From: Scolanthus callimorphus
Lineage: Eukaryota > Cnidaria > Anthozoa > Actiniaria > Edwardsiidae
Direction: 5' to 3'
Assembly (NCBI GenBank): GCA_033964015.1
Contig: CM066923.1
Coordinates: 22,325,086 to 22,389,085, forward strand
Length of the DNA stretch: 64,000 bases
Below are positions 45,891 to 57,949 of the stretch, one piece after another. The notes below the pieces were generated by a model, which had not been told where the DNA came from, searched no databases, and saw only the letters and a list, made by a program, of their open reading frames with translations. Positions within the stretch are counted from its first letter, which is position 1, and the number at the start of each line of letters is the position of its first letter. A program made the translations under genes and the position numbers.

Positions 45891-48171
45891 CTACTTTCTG
45901 GTTTTAATTCCCAACACCACACTTCTAGGACCCAAAACTGACCCGAACTGCATCTTTGGTGGGATTTCCGTTCGAGGTGTTGCAACAAGGGAATACTTCT
46001 TTAACATCCTCGTAAGTGCCAACTTGATCTCCATCTGTGCGAATCTCATGCCAATGCAGTTACGAGGACCCTGGCCAAATGGCGCATAGGCATAAGGGTC
46101 ACGTGACTGCTTGTTCTCGGTTGTAAAGCGCTCGGGGTCAAACTTCTCTGGTTCTGGCCAGTATTTGGGATCCCTGTGGAGACTGTACACATCGATCATG
46201 ACCATGACGCCTTTACGGAAACGAACGCCCTTGATGATACATTCCTTGGTGCACTCGCGCGTCATAAAGAATGCTGCAAAGAAAAATTATCTGAAAGAGT
46301 TAAAGAAGGATATGGAAACAAATGCATATTATATTCCAGTGATAACAAATGTGATCCGGACAAAAACGTAGATACTTTTGGTTATCAGTCATGCGCGCCC
46401 TTCTACCAGCAAAAATCATTGACAGAGGTGAGCAAACTATGTCTAAGGGTAGCAAATATCGGGCAGTGTAAAAGATAGTGCTTGATTGGTTACCTGGTGG
46501 ATATAGTCTGAGTGTCTCTGACAAAACCATGTCCAGGTATGACAGTTGGTTAACTGTCTCGTAAGATGGCATCTGGTCCTCGCCCTGTCCAAACACTGTC
46601 TATCTCTTGCTGTAATTTTCCTGGACATCAGAATTGGTGACCAGGGAATGACAGACCATTGCCATTGTGTTATTTGTCACTTCATATCCAGCGATCAAGT
46701 ATATGAAGCACTGAGCTATCACTTCTTGTTCTGTCACTCTCTTAGCCTCATTTTCGCTGACTGTTGCATCGAGCATCATGTCAAGCATATCCTGTGGAAA
46801 GTAAGTATGTAAGAAACCAAGTGCTTATATACTCGCAACCAGAAATTTAGAAGTCAAATCCATGACTTCTTTAATGCCTGGTGCACATTTGCGACATAAC
46901 TACATAAGAAAAATATCATGCGAACACAATTTAGTGGTTTCAAAAAATTGAAGTCCACAAAAATAACTTAAGATTGCTCTGGTGAAGTAATCTAATGATG
47001 ATCCATGGAAAACTGACACTTTCTTCAGCGTTGCAACATAATGCCCTTATGTCTTTATGTCGCTAATTGGCACCGGCCATACAGCCAGGATTAGGGGAGA
47101 ACCCCCCCCCCCACCCTCAGGAACCAATTATATTCGCCTATTCGATTCCGTTCCTCTTTCTTTATCCCAGCTAGACAATTAACAGAAGAAAACATACCCT
47201 GAGATATAAATGTGAAATTAATATAACAAATTAATGAGCTTTATACCAAGTACCTTCTGTCCTCGCTGTTTCCCCATCTTTTTCTTTGCTGCAATCACTT
47301 GCTCTGTCATTTCGTTCAGAGTGTCAAACTGCCCAGGAAAACACTTGGAAACATTTTCATCCGGAATTCAGTAAATGGAAGAAACAGAAGTATACTCTGA
47401 ATAATCCTTCTTGTTGTAGTGACATCCATAGCCCCTCTTGCAGCCTTGAAAGCTGGATCATTATAGTTCACCTGTGCCTCAGATTGCATTCCAAAGTTGG
47501 CCTTCAAAATAGTGTCCATTGTTAGACCTTGGCAATATCTGTGGACATTCAATGTTTAATTGTTTCAGTGACCCTTGTGATGAGAGCTCTACCCTGGGTA
47601 CCAGAGTCTCCAAGCTTCACTCGCTTACTAGACGCATACTTTTCTAAAGCTTGGACTCTGGCACGCAGGTTATGTAGCCACCAAAATCGTTATTTTTTGT
47701 TTTTTTTTGTGGTTCGGTAGGAGTCCGGCTGTTGTTCGTATCGTGTCGTAGCCTGAGTATCAGGCGGAATTAAATTTTTCAAAAAAAAATGAGGGAGGAA
47801 AAATAATTTTCAAGGTAAACGAGGGAAGTCGGGAGTTACTCGTTGTGACGTCACGTATCCCTTCACGATTTGAATTTAGTACTTTGTTAACTGTCGTGGA
47901 GTGGCGTGAGTCGGTAAGTCAGCATTTATTTAAGTGAATTTCGTTTTATTACGCCATTTTTGGCCATTAGTTTAGCTCTATGTTTAACTCTATGCTTCTA
48001 TGTATTTTGTTGCTAGCAAACCTCATCTCATCGTCAATAGTAAATTGTTATGAGTTTACGAACATGAAATGGCAGTATAGGTTATATGAAGGCTCCTCCT
48101 CATAAATTTCACGCAATGCCGACATGTTTTTTTAGTATAAATTGTTGGTTTTGGAGAGTTCAAAAACTACT

Positions 48172-48365
48172 ATAGGCCACTTGCACTAACTGGGTCACGT
48201 GAAAAAATAAAAATCATTTCCACAAATAAGACCCAAGAAAAAAGACCCAATTGATATTAGTCAAAAACTGAATTTCAGCATAAAATCTCTATTAACCTGG
48301 AGCAAATGGCAGCGAGTTGTATTTGATTTGGGTCACGTGACCCCCAGTTAGTGCAAGTGGCCTAT
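48172..48365. mobile_element. 194-bp MITE, ATAGGCCACTTGCACTA family (B intron 2)
   Basis: ATAGGCCACTTGCACTAACT then GGGTCACGTGA at the left; the inverse at the right. Orthologous to the shortened copy at 36139-36207 in gene A. Confidence 0.85.
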
Positions 48366-49419
48366 TATGTTGGATTGAAACTTCAAGACGGCTATAAATA
48401 AACCAGTGCAAATCTGTTAATTAGCCTGTGAATTTCTAGGGCAAGGTAATTTCTGAGCTGGTATTTATGGGGCTTGACCCATTATGGAGTACAATTACAA
48501 AAGTGCTAACTTTACTACTCATTTTCTGACTCGTACACCAGGAGCGTTCTAGCGAATTTCGAGGCAACAACAGAAAAAAAAAAAACAGGGAGCGAGCTAT
48601 AAGAGCAGATTTCGTATGACTGTGAAAAGTGCCGTGACACGGCGCGGTACTGTCGCGGTGGCGGCACGGAACCTGGCCTGCTGCAGATACCGAATGAGAT
48701 CGCGTATTCGTGGTACCGTCGCTGCAGCGCGGCACAACTCTTTCGCGGCACTTTTCACAGTCATACGAAATCTACTCTAGCGCGAAAAGCCTCGTGGGAA
48801 GGGCGAGTCCATTGCGATCCATTGCGCGCCTCGGGGATCTTGCCTTTCGATTTTGACCTACTTGAGACGCCTTGGTACGAAGTCAGACTCATCTTACTTG
48901 TGAATGTCAAACTCTTCTCCTGTCTTAGAAACCTGCTCCAGTTTCTTCATCAACACGTCACATGCACTATTCATCAGGGGGACCATCAGACGCATCTTTA
49001 GAGTGCTAAACGTTGGGGACATGGAACCACGGATTCTCTGCCATTTTGAACCCTTAGCACTGAACATCATACTGTCTATGGGCTCTGGGAAATGAACTAG
49101 TGTCTGCAGAGAAGAAGTCATCACATGGTCACAGGGCTCTCATATGGATGAGGAATCCGTGTTTGCAGAGAACTAATAAGTCTAATAGCTTCTTGTAAAG
49201 TTCTCTGTCCCTTCTTCCTATACGATTCATTTTCTGGGAAACTGGGACCGGAAAACATCTCGATAGGATTTTTGGGGGATCACTTCATTTGGGGCGAGCG
49301 AAAGGGGGATCTCTCAAAACCTGAAAGGGAGGACCACAAGAAATTTTCTAAGTAGTTATTTCTAAGTAGCAACTTCTCTATCATTTGCATTTTTCTACCT
49401 CACTTCACTCAATACATAA

Positions 49420-49896
49420 AAAAAATTCGGCGCGCTACCTGCTGACACTACCTTCGCACCGTTCACAAGAGAAATTGTATCTTGCCGAGGAAAAACAAAA
49501 TAGGTCTGGCCGGCAGTCACTTTGTTCGATAGAAGAGTAAGCGTGTGTTCGACGTTACAGGCATAGAAATTCGTCATTGGGCGGCACTTCACGCAAATGA
49601 ATAATAATAATTTCGAATAAAAACTACAGGATTTGTTTACTATACATAAAAAAACGGAATGCTCATCTACACTTTCTTGGTGAGCGCTTTTATCAATGAA
49701 ATGGCTTGATGAAATGCGTTTGTCAAAATTCTACTACCTTCGCGCGCAACGAAAAAAAATGTGATCCCCTCTATCTGTAAACTGTCTTCTACTACTACTA
49801 ATACTACTACGAATAACAGCTTATATAGCGCCTATACATTACTGTTCTAGGCGCTTTACATGGTCAAATAGGGGGGGGGGGGGGGGGGGGGGGGGG
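49420..49896. repeat. Dispersed repeat block, LINE 3'-end fragment and poly-G (B intron 1)
   Basis: 49425-49760 resembles 27600-27960 and 60480-61150 (AAGTGTATCTTGCCGAGGAAAAA-type sequence, GCGCGC palindromes). 49795-49866 is a minus-strand LINE 3' end (CATGTAAAGCGCCTAGAACA). A 27-nt G run follows at 49870-49896. Confidence 0.6.
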
Positions 49897-51158
49897 TGCG
49901 GGGTCAGGAAAACGTTTAACTGCTCTGAGGGAGGATCACGTCAATCATTGTACTTATAGAGGGAGGATCATATTGACCTTGTATTACCCAAAATCCTCTG
50001 ACTCCCCAGGCGATAACTAATGACCGGTCCCTTAGAACCTACCGGGACTTGGGACTGTTGTCACACTCAAAGAGCGCGCTTTACTGCTAAACATTGTTAT
50101 TCTGAAATTCGTTGCTGTGTCGTCAAAATACGTCGTATCTGTTCCGTGTAGAACTTTTTCGATGCACGACCGCTTTCGAATCGAGGCGCTATTTTTGAAA
50201 CAAAGGATGTTTCGCAAAGTATATTCAAAATTCCTGCTAATTTTTTCAAGTTATAAAGTGTAACTTAAGGAGATAGCTCATAGTCATTGCCTGAATAAAG
50301 TCGGCCCGAAAAGGTCTTCTTTAACAAGGATATGCACTATTTCTGTTTTAGCTGTTAGACTTGGGCAAAATGGCTGCCGTATACACCTAATTCAAAAGGT
50401 TGCTTTAGTCATTGAACGCCTATTTGTTTCGTGGTCATTTGCATAAGCAGAATCTAGATTCAGTGTTCGAAGGAGATCAAAAATAATAATCAATAGCAGA
50501 ACATCATTCTCAGGGTACTTAAGGCACGGGTAAGCTAGCAAATGATAGTATGACCAAAATGAACTTTGAGATATGATTAGTGAACAAAGTTTGCATAATT
50601 CCTGATCAAAGTACTAATTCTCCCATAAAAAGGTACAGAAATTACTAAAGTTTAATGCCTAATATCTCAAAAACGGATCCATGACTTTTGGTCATTCTGC
50701 TCTGTAGTGAGTTTTTAGATAAACTCAATGGTGGCTACTCAATGGTAGGCTAATTTGAGTTTTTATTTTGACTGGTACTTACCGGATGGTCACAAAAATC
50801 TCCTTGAGTAGTTCTGGATCGTTCACCATAATCGCCGGGATCTTGCCAAACGGAAACAGCGCAAACACTCGGCCATACTTCTTCGCATAATCGTGAAACT
50901 GCAAATGCATGTCTCCTTTGTACTTGTAGCCATCCAGAGCCATCCCTATAAACGGCAAGGGTTTCGGACCGGGCAAATCGCCTGTGATTGCCACCATAGC
51001 CGAACGACGAAATGGTGCAACTCCCCAAGCGTACAGAATAACACAAACGCTTATAGCTAGAGCTATTGACAGGATATTCGCCGAGCAAATTGCCCATGCA
51101 GCTTCCAATAGCGCCATTTTCTAGCGATATTTGTTTGTCCCTTTTGTATCGGTTTTTT

Positions 51159-51164
51159 TTTATA
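51159..51164 (-). promoter_or_regulatory. TATA box of P450 B
   Basis: TATAAA on the minus strand, 42 nt upstream of the ATG at 51117. Confidence 0.6.
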
Positions 51165-51845
51165 TGTGCTGATGATGCAAACAGTGGAATACGTCACCTC
51201 CCTTTCTTAAGACCTTTTATGGTCCGCAAGCACTTGTCGTCAATCATTTCGTTTGACCCTGAGCCCATTATATATAGGCCATCTTCAAATCAAAACCATT
51301 GAAGATAATTCGTAATTCAATTTTCACACCATGATTTAATGATCAAAATATCATTTTTATTCTTATTCTTATTAAAGAGCCCTATTCAGCCACTCCTTTG
51401 TTATTGTTTTCAGTCGATATCAGACGACGAATTACGTGTAGAAATCTTGAAATAGTCTTCTAAAAACAAAGTTTTATTACTCATTTATCGAACTCAATCG
51501 CAAATAGTGCACAGGGGTGTAGCCAGGGGGGTCCAGGGGGGCCCGGGCCTTCCCTTTCTCGGAAATTTTCCCATACATTTACTGTATTTGCTGGATAAAT
51601 TTTGCGCATTTTCGTCCCATGTTTTCACTATCCTGGCTACGCCGCTGGTGCACTACACCCCCTTAATCAGCCGATGGAAATGGATGCATTCTCTGTCTTG
51701 GTATGTTGCTAGGCTCCTGTAATCTGATTGGCCATGTCCAATTTTCAGCGATAGAGCTATCTACCATACAACTAAATCACGACGTGTTTAAGTTATGACC
51801 TAGTATTACCCTTGGGTGATGTTTTATGGGAGAGAATCCTGAGCG

Positions 51846-52605
51846 CCATAATTTGAGGTGAACACGCAAGAGATCACAACGTGTGCAGAGCAGCAAGTCA
51901 AAACATAACCATTGGTGGATGACATAAGCCTCCCCCGGGGGGGGGGGGGGGGGGGACTCCCATAATTTTGAGGTGAACACGCGAGAGATCACAGCGTGCA
52001 GCAAGTCAAAACATAACCATTGGTGGATGACATTAGCCTCCCCCGGGGGGGGGGGGGACTCCCATAATTTTGAGGTGAACACGCGAGAGATTACAGCGTG
52101 CAGCAAGTCAAAACATAACCATTGGTGGATGACATAAGCCCCCCCCCGGGGGGGGGACTCCACAATTTTGAGGTGAACACGCGAAACATTAGGCAAAGGT
52201 TGTGCGACGTAGCGCGGCAAACATGACCTCTTTGCAGAACGATACTAGAAAAGATGCGCGACAGGGAAATAAACTAAGAACCCTCCGAAAAATTAAGCTC
52301 TCTTACGACTACGAAAATTATTTAACAAACGTTACTAATGTGCAACATAGGATCGCCCTGAAAAAAATACGATTGAGCAATCATACCCTTGCGATCGATT
52401 ATTATTCTTAACATTTTAAACACTTTATTGCAATATACGGCACATGCGCCTAGGGTTGCACTGTCACAATAAAGATTATCTATCTATCTATCTGTCTATC
52501 TATCTATTTATCTATCTATCTGTCTGTCTATTTATCTATCTATCACAACGTGTGCAGAGCAGCAAGTCAAAACAAACCATTGGTGGATGACATTAGCCCC
52601 CCCCT
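51846..52605 (+). repeat. ~100-114-bp satellite containing a MITE terminus, interrupted by a LINE tail
   Basis: Units start CCATAATTTTGAGGTGAACA at 51846, 51960, 52062 and 52160, each ending CCCCCGGGGGGGGGACTC, the end motif of the CCCTAAAAG/CCCGGG MITE family. After a 360-bp insertion the unit resumes at 52545 and runs into a full MITE at 52606. Confidence 0.85.
52186..52544 (+). mobile_element. LINE 3' fragment with (TATC)n tail
   Basis: Encodes a short C-terminal piece (TLRKIKLSYDYENYLTNVTN ... IRLSNHTLAIDYYS) then AATAAAGATTA and a TATC/TGTC tail at 52466-52544. The C-terminal look (RLSNHTLAI) is typical of LINE polyproteins; the clade is not assigned. Confidence 0.7.
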
Positions 52606-52918
52606 CCCCCGGGGGGTGCTCCCATATTTTTGGGGCGGAGGTGGTCGTCGTACCTTTTAGGGTTTTAAAATCAAGCCTCTAGTACCTTTTTGGGGTAAAA
52701 TTCGAAAACTTTTCTAGATAGGTACCTGTTAGAGGTCCGTTCTAGCAAATCAAGCAAATCATACTTGTTGGTAGCCTGAATGTCAGACGTATTCACCCTC
52801 TTAAAAAAATACGAGAGAAAATTACGAGGGAAAATGCGTCTTTTTGGTACCTTTTAGGGGTAAAGTCGAAAGTTCCCGACGAGCACCCCGCCCCCAAAAT
52901 AGGGGAGTCCCCCGGGCA
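52606..52918. mobile_element. MITE, CCCGGG / GTCGTCGTACC variant
   Basis: Left CCCCGGGGGGTGCTCCCATA and right CCCGACGAGCACCCCGCCCC...GTCCCCCGGG are inverted. The body has GGTACCTTTTAGGG motifs, and the same family is split in calpain intron 8 (11287-12187). Confidence 0.8.
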
Positions 52919-53962
52919 TAAGCCTGTGATTTGAGAAATGTAAAAAAAAAATATTGGACCTAATGGCCATAACACTGGCACTATGGTACAGCCATAAACA
53001 TTGACCAGCTGCCACAAAAGCGCCGTGTCCAGCATCCCAGAAGTCCCTTGGTTTGTTCTGCTATAATGACGTTCAGTTTACCCTCTGGTTTTAATTGCCA
53101 GCACCACATCTCTAGGACCAAGCACTGCCCCCATTTTAATCTTGGTGGGTTTTCCGTTCGAGGTGTTGCAACAAGGGAGTACTTCTTTAACATCCTCGTA
53201 AGTGCCAACTTGATCTCCATCTGTGCGAATCTCATGCCAATGCAGTTACGAGGACCCTGGCCAAATGGTGCATAGGCATAAGGGTCACGTGACTGCTTGT
53301 TTTCGGTTGTAAAGCGCTCGGGGTCAAACTTCTCTGGTTCTGGCCAGTATTGGGATCCCTGTGGAGACTATATGCATCAGTCATGACCATGACGCCTTTG
53401 CGGAAACGAACTCCTTGATGATACATTCCTTGGTGCACTCGCGTGTCATCAAGAATGCTGCAAAGAAAATTGCATATACTTAAAAATCAAGAAATCGAGT
53501 AATTTCTCATTGAAAGTACTCACAGATAGCTATAATATACATACTCATACTCAATAGACCTTCTTCTTCAAGCTATCCATTAATGATTAATTCTCCTCTC
53601 CACTGGCAGCCAAGTTGGTGTAAGAAACAAAAGAAAGTTCATGTTGTTCCTTTGTTCTTTCTACCAACATGGCCGCTGCACTTCCCAAATGGGACAATAT
53701 AATGACTTTTGGAGGGCATATAGTATATTTGTGGCCCGAGTAGCATCATTTTGCGCCCTCGCTATACCCGACAAGTCATGTTATTATTATTATCACTACA
53801 AATAATACAAGTATGATAGTGTTCGTTCAACCAAATAGTTCAATAGACTGCAAGCTTAGGTTACATAAAAAAGCTTTACAACTTTTAAAAGCATTTAGGA
53901 AATAACACCTATGTTGTATTGTGAATGTGCGCATTCTGATTGGTTAAAAAGCGTGTTTGTAA

Positions 53963-54187
53963 AGCCTGGTGCACACTAGCGACATAACGACATAAGGACG
54001 TTATGTTGCAACGAAAAAAGCACGGGGAAATAATTGAAACAATCAATATTTTCCATGGATTTTCATTAGATTACTTCACCAAAGCAATCTTATGTTATTT
54101 TTTGACGACTTCAACTTCATGAAACCACTAAATTTTGTTCGCGTGACATGTTTCTTATGTCGTTATGTCGCAAGTGTGCACCAGGCT
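53963..54187. mobile_element. PIF/Harbinger-like MITE, AGCCTGGTGCACACT family (C intron 4)
   Basis: 225 bp, TIRs AGCCTGGTGCACACTAGCGA and its inverse, flanked by TAA. Diverged copies are in intron 3 of A (32531-32712) and B (46873-47070). Confidence 0.88.
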
Positions 54188-54250
54188 TAAGAGACCTGAG
54201 AAACACGATTGTCACGCAACGCTGTCGCGCGTGTGTATGTTATTTTCTAA

Positions 54251-54438
54251 AAGCAATAAAAATACTTTCCGCGTCACTCTCTGGTTTCTTACAAACACTC
54301 GGGGAATGTTGGTCGAACTGATAAAACTTGAAAGACACTCGCCTTCGGCCCGTATCTTTCAAGTTTTGATCAGTTCTCCCAACATCCCCCTCGTGTTGTA
54401 AGAAAGCAGAGAGCACGCGGAAAGTACTTTTATTGCTT
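54251..54438. mobile_element. 188-bp palindromic MITE (C intron 4)
   Basis: AAGCAATAAAAATACTTTCC pairs with GGAAAGTACTTTTATTGCTT, and CTTGAAAGACACTCGCCTTC forms the loop region. Confidence 0.8.
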
Positions 54439-54586
54439 AATTATTATATAAACTATAGTGTTTTATCAGGATTTCGGCCACTGAGAAATATTGTAATTTT
54501 CACATGTGAAAAATTACGATAATGCCCACTACTCGCGAAATTCATCAAATCGAAAAATTTTCACGAAAAAGTTTATATAATAAACA

Positions 54587-54733
54587 GAATAATACATGGG
54601 CGCTTGGAGATATGAAATTTATCTTCTCGTGTTCAAATTTGATATCTCACTCGTTCGCTGCGCTCACTCGTGAGATATCAAAATTTGAACACTCGACTGA
54701 TAAATTCCATCCTCGCACGCCCATGTATAATTC
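54587..54733. mobile_element. 147-bp palindromic MITE (C intron 4)
   Basis: GAATAATACATGGGCG and CGCCCATGTATAATTC at the ends; the centre TCGTTCGCTGCGCTCACTCG is itself a hairpin. Confidence 0.75.
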
Positions 54734-55908
54734 TCTAGATATAAAAATCTACTCTGCTAGCAGGGTAATAAAAATTCCAAAAGGCAGTGCAAATGAGAAC
54801 ATGGCAAATGTTTTTAACTACAGTTTTTTTGGAGCCGCGGCGTAGCGGAGCCCATAGCTACATGCAGGAGGAAAGGAAACAACACAAAGTGTATATGCAT
54901 CGACCTGTTTTGTGATGGAGTTCCGTTAAAGTACTAATTCCGTCCGTGTTCCGTCGTCGCACAGGCAACCCAAACGTCATCAAACGAGAAAAGGTTAGGA
55001 AGGAATGAACGATGAATGGATGATTACAAACCATCAATGGATTACCTGGTGGATAAAGTCTGAGTGTCTCTGACAAAACCATGTCCAGGTATGACAGTTC
55101 GTTAACTGTCTCGTATGATGGCACCTGGTCCTTGTCTGTCCAAACACTGTCTATCTCTTGCTGTAACTTTTCCTGGACATCAGGATTGGTGACCAGGGAA
55201 TGACAGACCATTGCCATTGTGTTGTTTGTCACTTCATATCCAGCGATCAAGTATATGAAGCACTGAGCTATCACTTCTTGCTCTGTCAACCTCTTGGCCT
55301 CATTTTCGCTGACTGTTGCATCGAGCATCATGTCAAGCATATCCTAGTTGAAATGAGGTAAATAAGCTTGAAGTGCCCCTCAAGGCACAAATCAACCACA
55401 TTTCATAAAAAGATCCATTATCCAAGGGAACAGTATAAGTGAAATAAAAATGTGTTTTGCGCACGCCGCGGTAGGCCACCCTCTATAGAGCGGCCACTGA
55501 CAGAGCGGAAATGACTGCTTAGATCACTAAATTTCAAATAGTAAGGTCAGGTTAACTCATGTAAGCTTGATTTGATGACAAACAAAATATCAAAAATGAC
55601 TTTTTTCTAATTGATCCGTCTTTGAGATATTAGGCTTTAAACTCTGGTTTCTGTACCATTTTATGGGAGAATTGGTACTTTGATCAGGAATTATGCAAAC
55701 TTTGCTCAATCATATCTAAAATTCATATTCTTCGAATTTCTTAAAAATTTGGAATTACGCCTTTGGTCATGGAAACTCCTCGTATACGGAATCTTGAGCT
55801 TATATATTGAAATATGGCGAAGTTAGAGATTTCATTTTGGTCATTTCCGCTCTGTCGCGGCCACTATTTTAAAGTCCCAAAATATTTGTTTCTCAAATAC
55901 TGTATTTA

Positions 55909-56093
55909 CAGCCATTCTCAGTTACACGCGGTCGCCGGGAAAAAAGCTTGCAAGCGAAAACTCGTTTTTCTGTCTTGTCTGAGCGCGACAAGCCGGCGAA
56001 AGCACGTGCGTTACCATGGAAACTTTGACGAAAAAAACGAGGTTTCGTTTGCAAGCTTTTTTCCCGGTGACCACGTGTAACTGAGAATGGCTG
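55909..56093. mobile_element. 185-bp TA-flanked MITE (C intron 3)
   Basis: CAGCCATTCTCAGTTACACG and its inverse, about 50-bp arms, with TA at both sides; Tc1/mariner-like. Confidence 0.85.
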
Positions 56094-56211
56094 TAATACA
56101 CCGGTCCTAAATGCTAAAATTGCCTCTATTAAGCGGTCACTGATTGATAAGAACTTTAAGACCATTTGGGTCGCCGTGATTTGGGTACCAGAAAATGTTG
56201 CGGTTTTTTGG

Positions 56212-56535
56212 GTTGAACTATGCGCGATGCATCTTGGGGGAGAAGCTCTTCAGGACTTGTTCTTCTTTCTTTGTCTTGTTGTTACGTCACAGGAACCATT
56301 GTTACGTCACAGGAACCATTGTTCATCCCATTGTTACGTCACAGGAACCATTGTTCATCCCATTGTTACGTCACAGGAACCATTGTTCATCCCATTGTTA
56401 CGTCACAGGAACCATTGTTCATCCCATTGTTACGTCACAGGAACCATTGTTCATCCCATTGTTACGTCACAGGAACCATTGTTACGTCACAGGAACCATT
56501 TTTCATCCCACAAGAAGCAGCGCGCATAGTTGAAC
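56212..56535. mobile_element. TIR element carrying a 32-bp minisatellite (C intron 3)
   Basis: GTTGAACTATGCGCG and CGCGCATAGTTGAAC at the ends. Inside, GTTACGTCACAGGAACCATT units start at 56281, 56301, 56333, 56365, 56397, 56429, 56461 and 56481: 32-bp spacing with a 20-bp short unit at each end. Each unit has TTACGTCA, an ATF/CRE-like site. Confidence 0.88.
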
Positions 56536-56884
56536 GACGAAAAAAAAAACGCCAATCGGAAATATTAAAAAATTCACGGCGCGCGCAAAGTACATTTTTC
56601 TTTTGCTACTGTTCCCTTGGATACTTTGACGAAATGTGGTTGATTTCTGCCTTTAGTGGTACTTTTATGTATAAAACACTGGCAATCAAAAATTCAAATG
56701 GCTCGGTTAAAAGATACCCAGGGACCCCTCAAAAGGGGTCCCACATTGCCACATTAGGGGAGAATTCCAATCCCCCCATCCCTACCCCACAAAACATAAA
56801 ATCAAAGGCACCGAGTGCCTCGGTGAAATCGTGGATACTGTTTATCCAAGTTTTGGACTTTTGGTCCTGTTCCCTTCCCGAGAG

Positions 56885-57510
56885 ATCAATTTTCTAGTTG
56901 TGATGACGTCATCGATGACGTTATACCACGTGACCTTGGTGCTGGACCCCCATTGTCACGAAGATAATTTTACCCAACTTTGGTAACCTAGCGATGTTCC
57001 CTTCTCGAAATATTATTTTTTCTAGTTTTGATGACGTCATCGATGACGTAATGTCATGTAACTTAGGTGCTGGACGCCCGTTGTCACTCAGATAACTATG
57101 TCCAAGTTTGGCCACCTAGCGATGTTCCGTTCTCGAAATATTAATTTTTCTAGTTTTGATGACGTCATCGATGAAGTAATGCCATGTGACTTTGTTGCAT
57201 ATCAAGATAGTTCCCTTGAAAAAGTGTCGACATTCTCCAACTTCCTTATAAGGAAATATCTGCATACCATGATTGGAATCCCATTAAGTTTTTCACTATT
57301 CCTTTTGGCTTAGAAAGCTTAAAACTCAACCAAAACTCAAATTTACTTTAGGAAAGATGCTATGTGTATTTTCCACTCTCGTGTTGACGTCATCGATGAC
57401 GTAATGCCATGTGACTTTGTTGCTGGACCCCCCTTGTCACTAAGATAACTTAGTTTGGTCACCAAGCGATGTTTTGTTCTCGAGATATTAATTTGTTTAG
57501 TTTAGATGAC
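56885..57510 (+). repeat. Diverged CRE-satellite array (C intron 3)
   Basis: Units with CACCTAGCGATGTTCC-type anchors (56985, 57110, 57460) and GATGACGTCATCGATGACGT. Same family as 23478-24404, but about 20% diverged by eye, with one unit interrupted. Confidence 0.85.
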
Positions 57511-57949
57511 GTCATGAGCTAACACTTGAGTTAAGTTATGAGCGAGTGACATCTGGCCCACCACAATAACTCTTTTAAAAATGAAATGAATTCATTCCAA
57601 GTACCTTCTTCCCTCCCTGTTTTCCCATCTTTTTCTTTGCTGCAATCACTTGCTCTATCATTGCGTTCAGAGTGTCGAACTGTCCAAGAAAAACACCAGG
57701 AAACATTTTAATCAAGAAGTTATTAAATGGCAGCAGCAGCATGATGGCCTGAATAATCCTCTTCGTCGCTGGGACTTCCATAGCCCCTCTTGCAGCCTTG
57801 AAAGCTGGATCATTATAGTTCATCTGTGCCTCAGATTGCAGTCCAAAGTTGGTCTTCAAAATAGTTTCCATTGTTAACCCTTGGCAATATCTGTGGACAA
57901 AAGATTTCGGGAATCCATTGTTTATGAGTTTCAGTGATGCATATGAACG

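Larger units (their letters stand above)
45891..51117 (-). pseudogene. CYP3-clan cytochrome P450, gene B (several frame lesions)
   Basis: Exons: 51117-50783, 49103-48898, 47538-47254, 46791-46494, 46273-45891. It is the most compact copy. Lesions against A/C: a 22-bp deletion at the end of exon 1 that removes KEFNSFH and shifts the frame; a 1-bp deletion in exon 3 (FLGQFDTL becomes FLGSLTL, near 47330); a 1-bp deletion and compensating 1-bp insertion in exon 4 (about 46614 and 46581) that garble about 11 codons. Exons 2 and 5 are intact, including the heme loop [10 protein letters not shown]. All splice sites are kept. Either a young pseudogene or partly mis-assembled; the 22-bp loss is unlikely to be a homopolymer artefact. 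Confidence 0.85.

Noticed and set aside
46111..46478. Plus-strand ORFs opposite P450 B exon 5
   Set aside because: Antisense shadows of a conserved coding exon; the same shadow occurs over A at 29109-29371 and C at 53048-53275.
56176..56897. Three overlapping ORFs (up to 225 codons) with HRNHCSSHCYVTG-type repeats
   Set aside because: They arise from the 32-bp minisatellite read in three frames.
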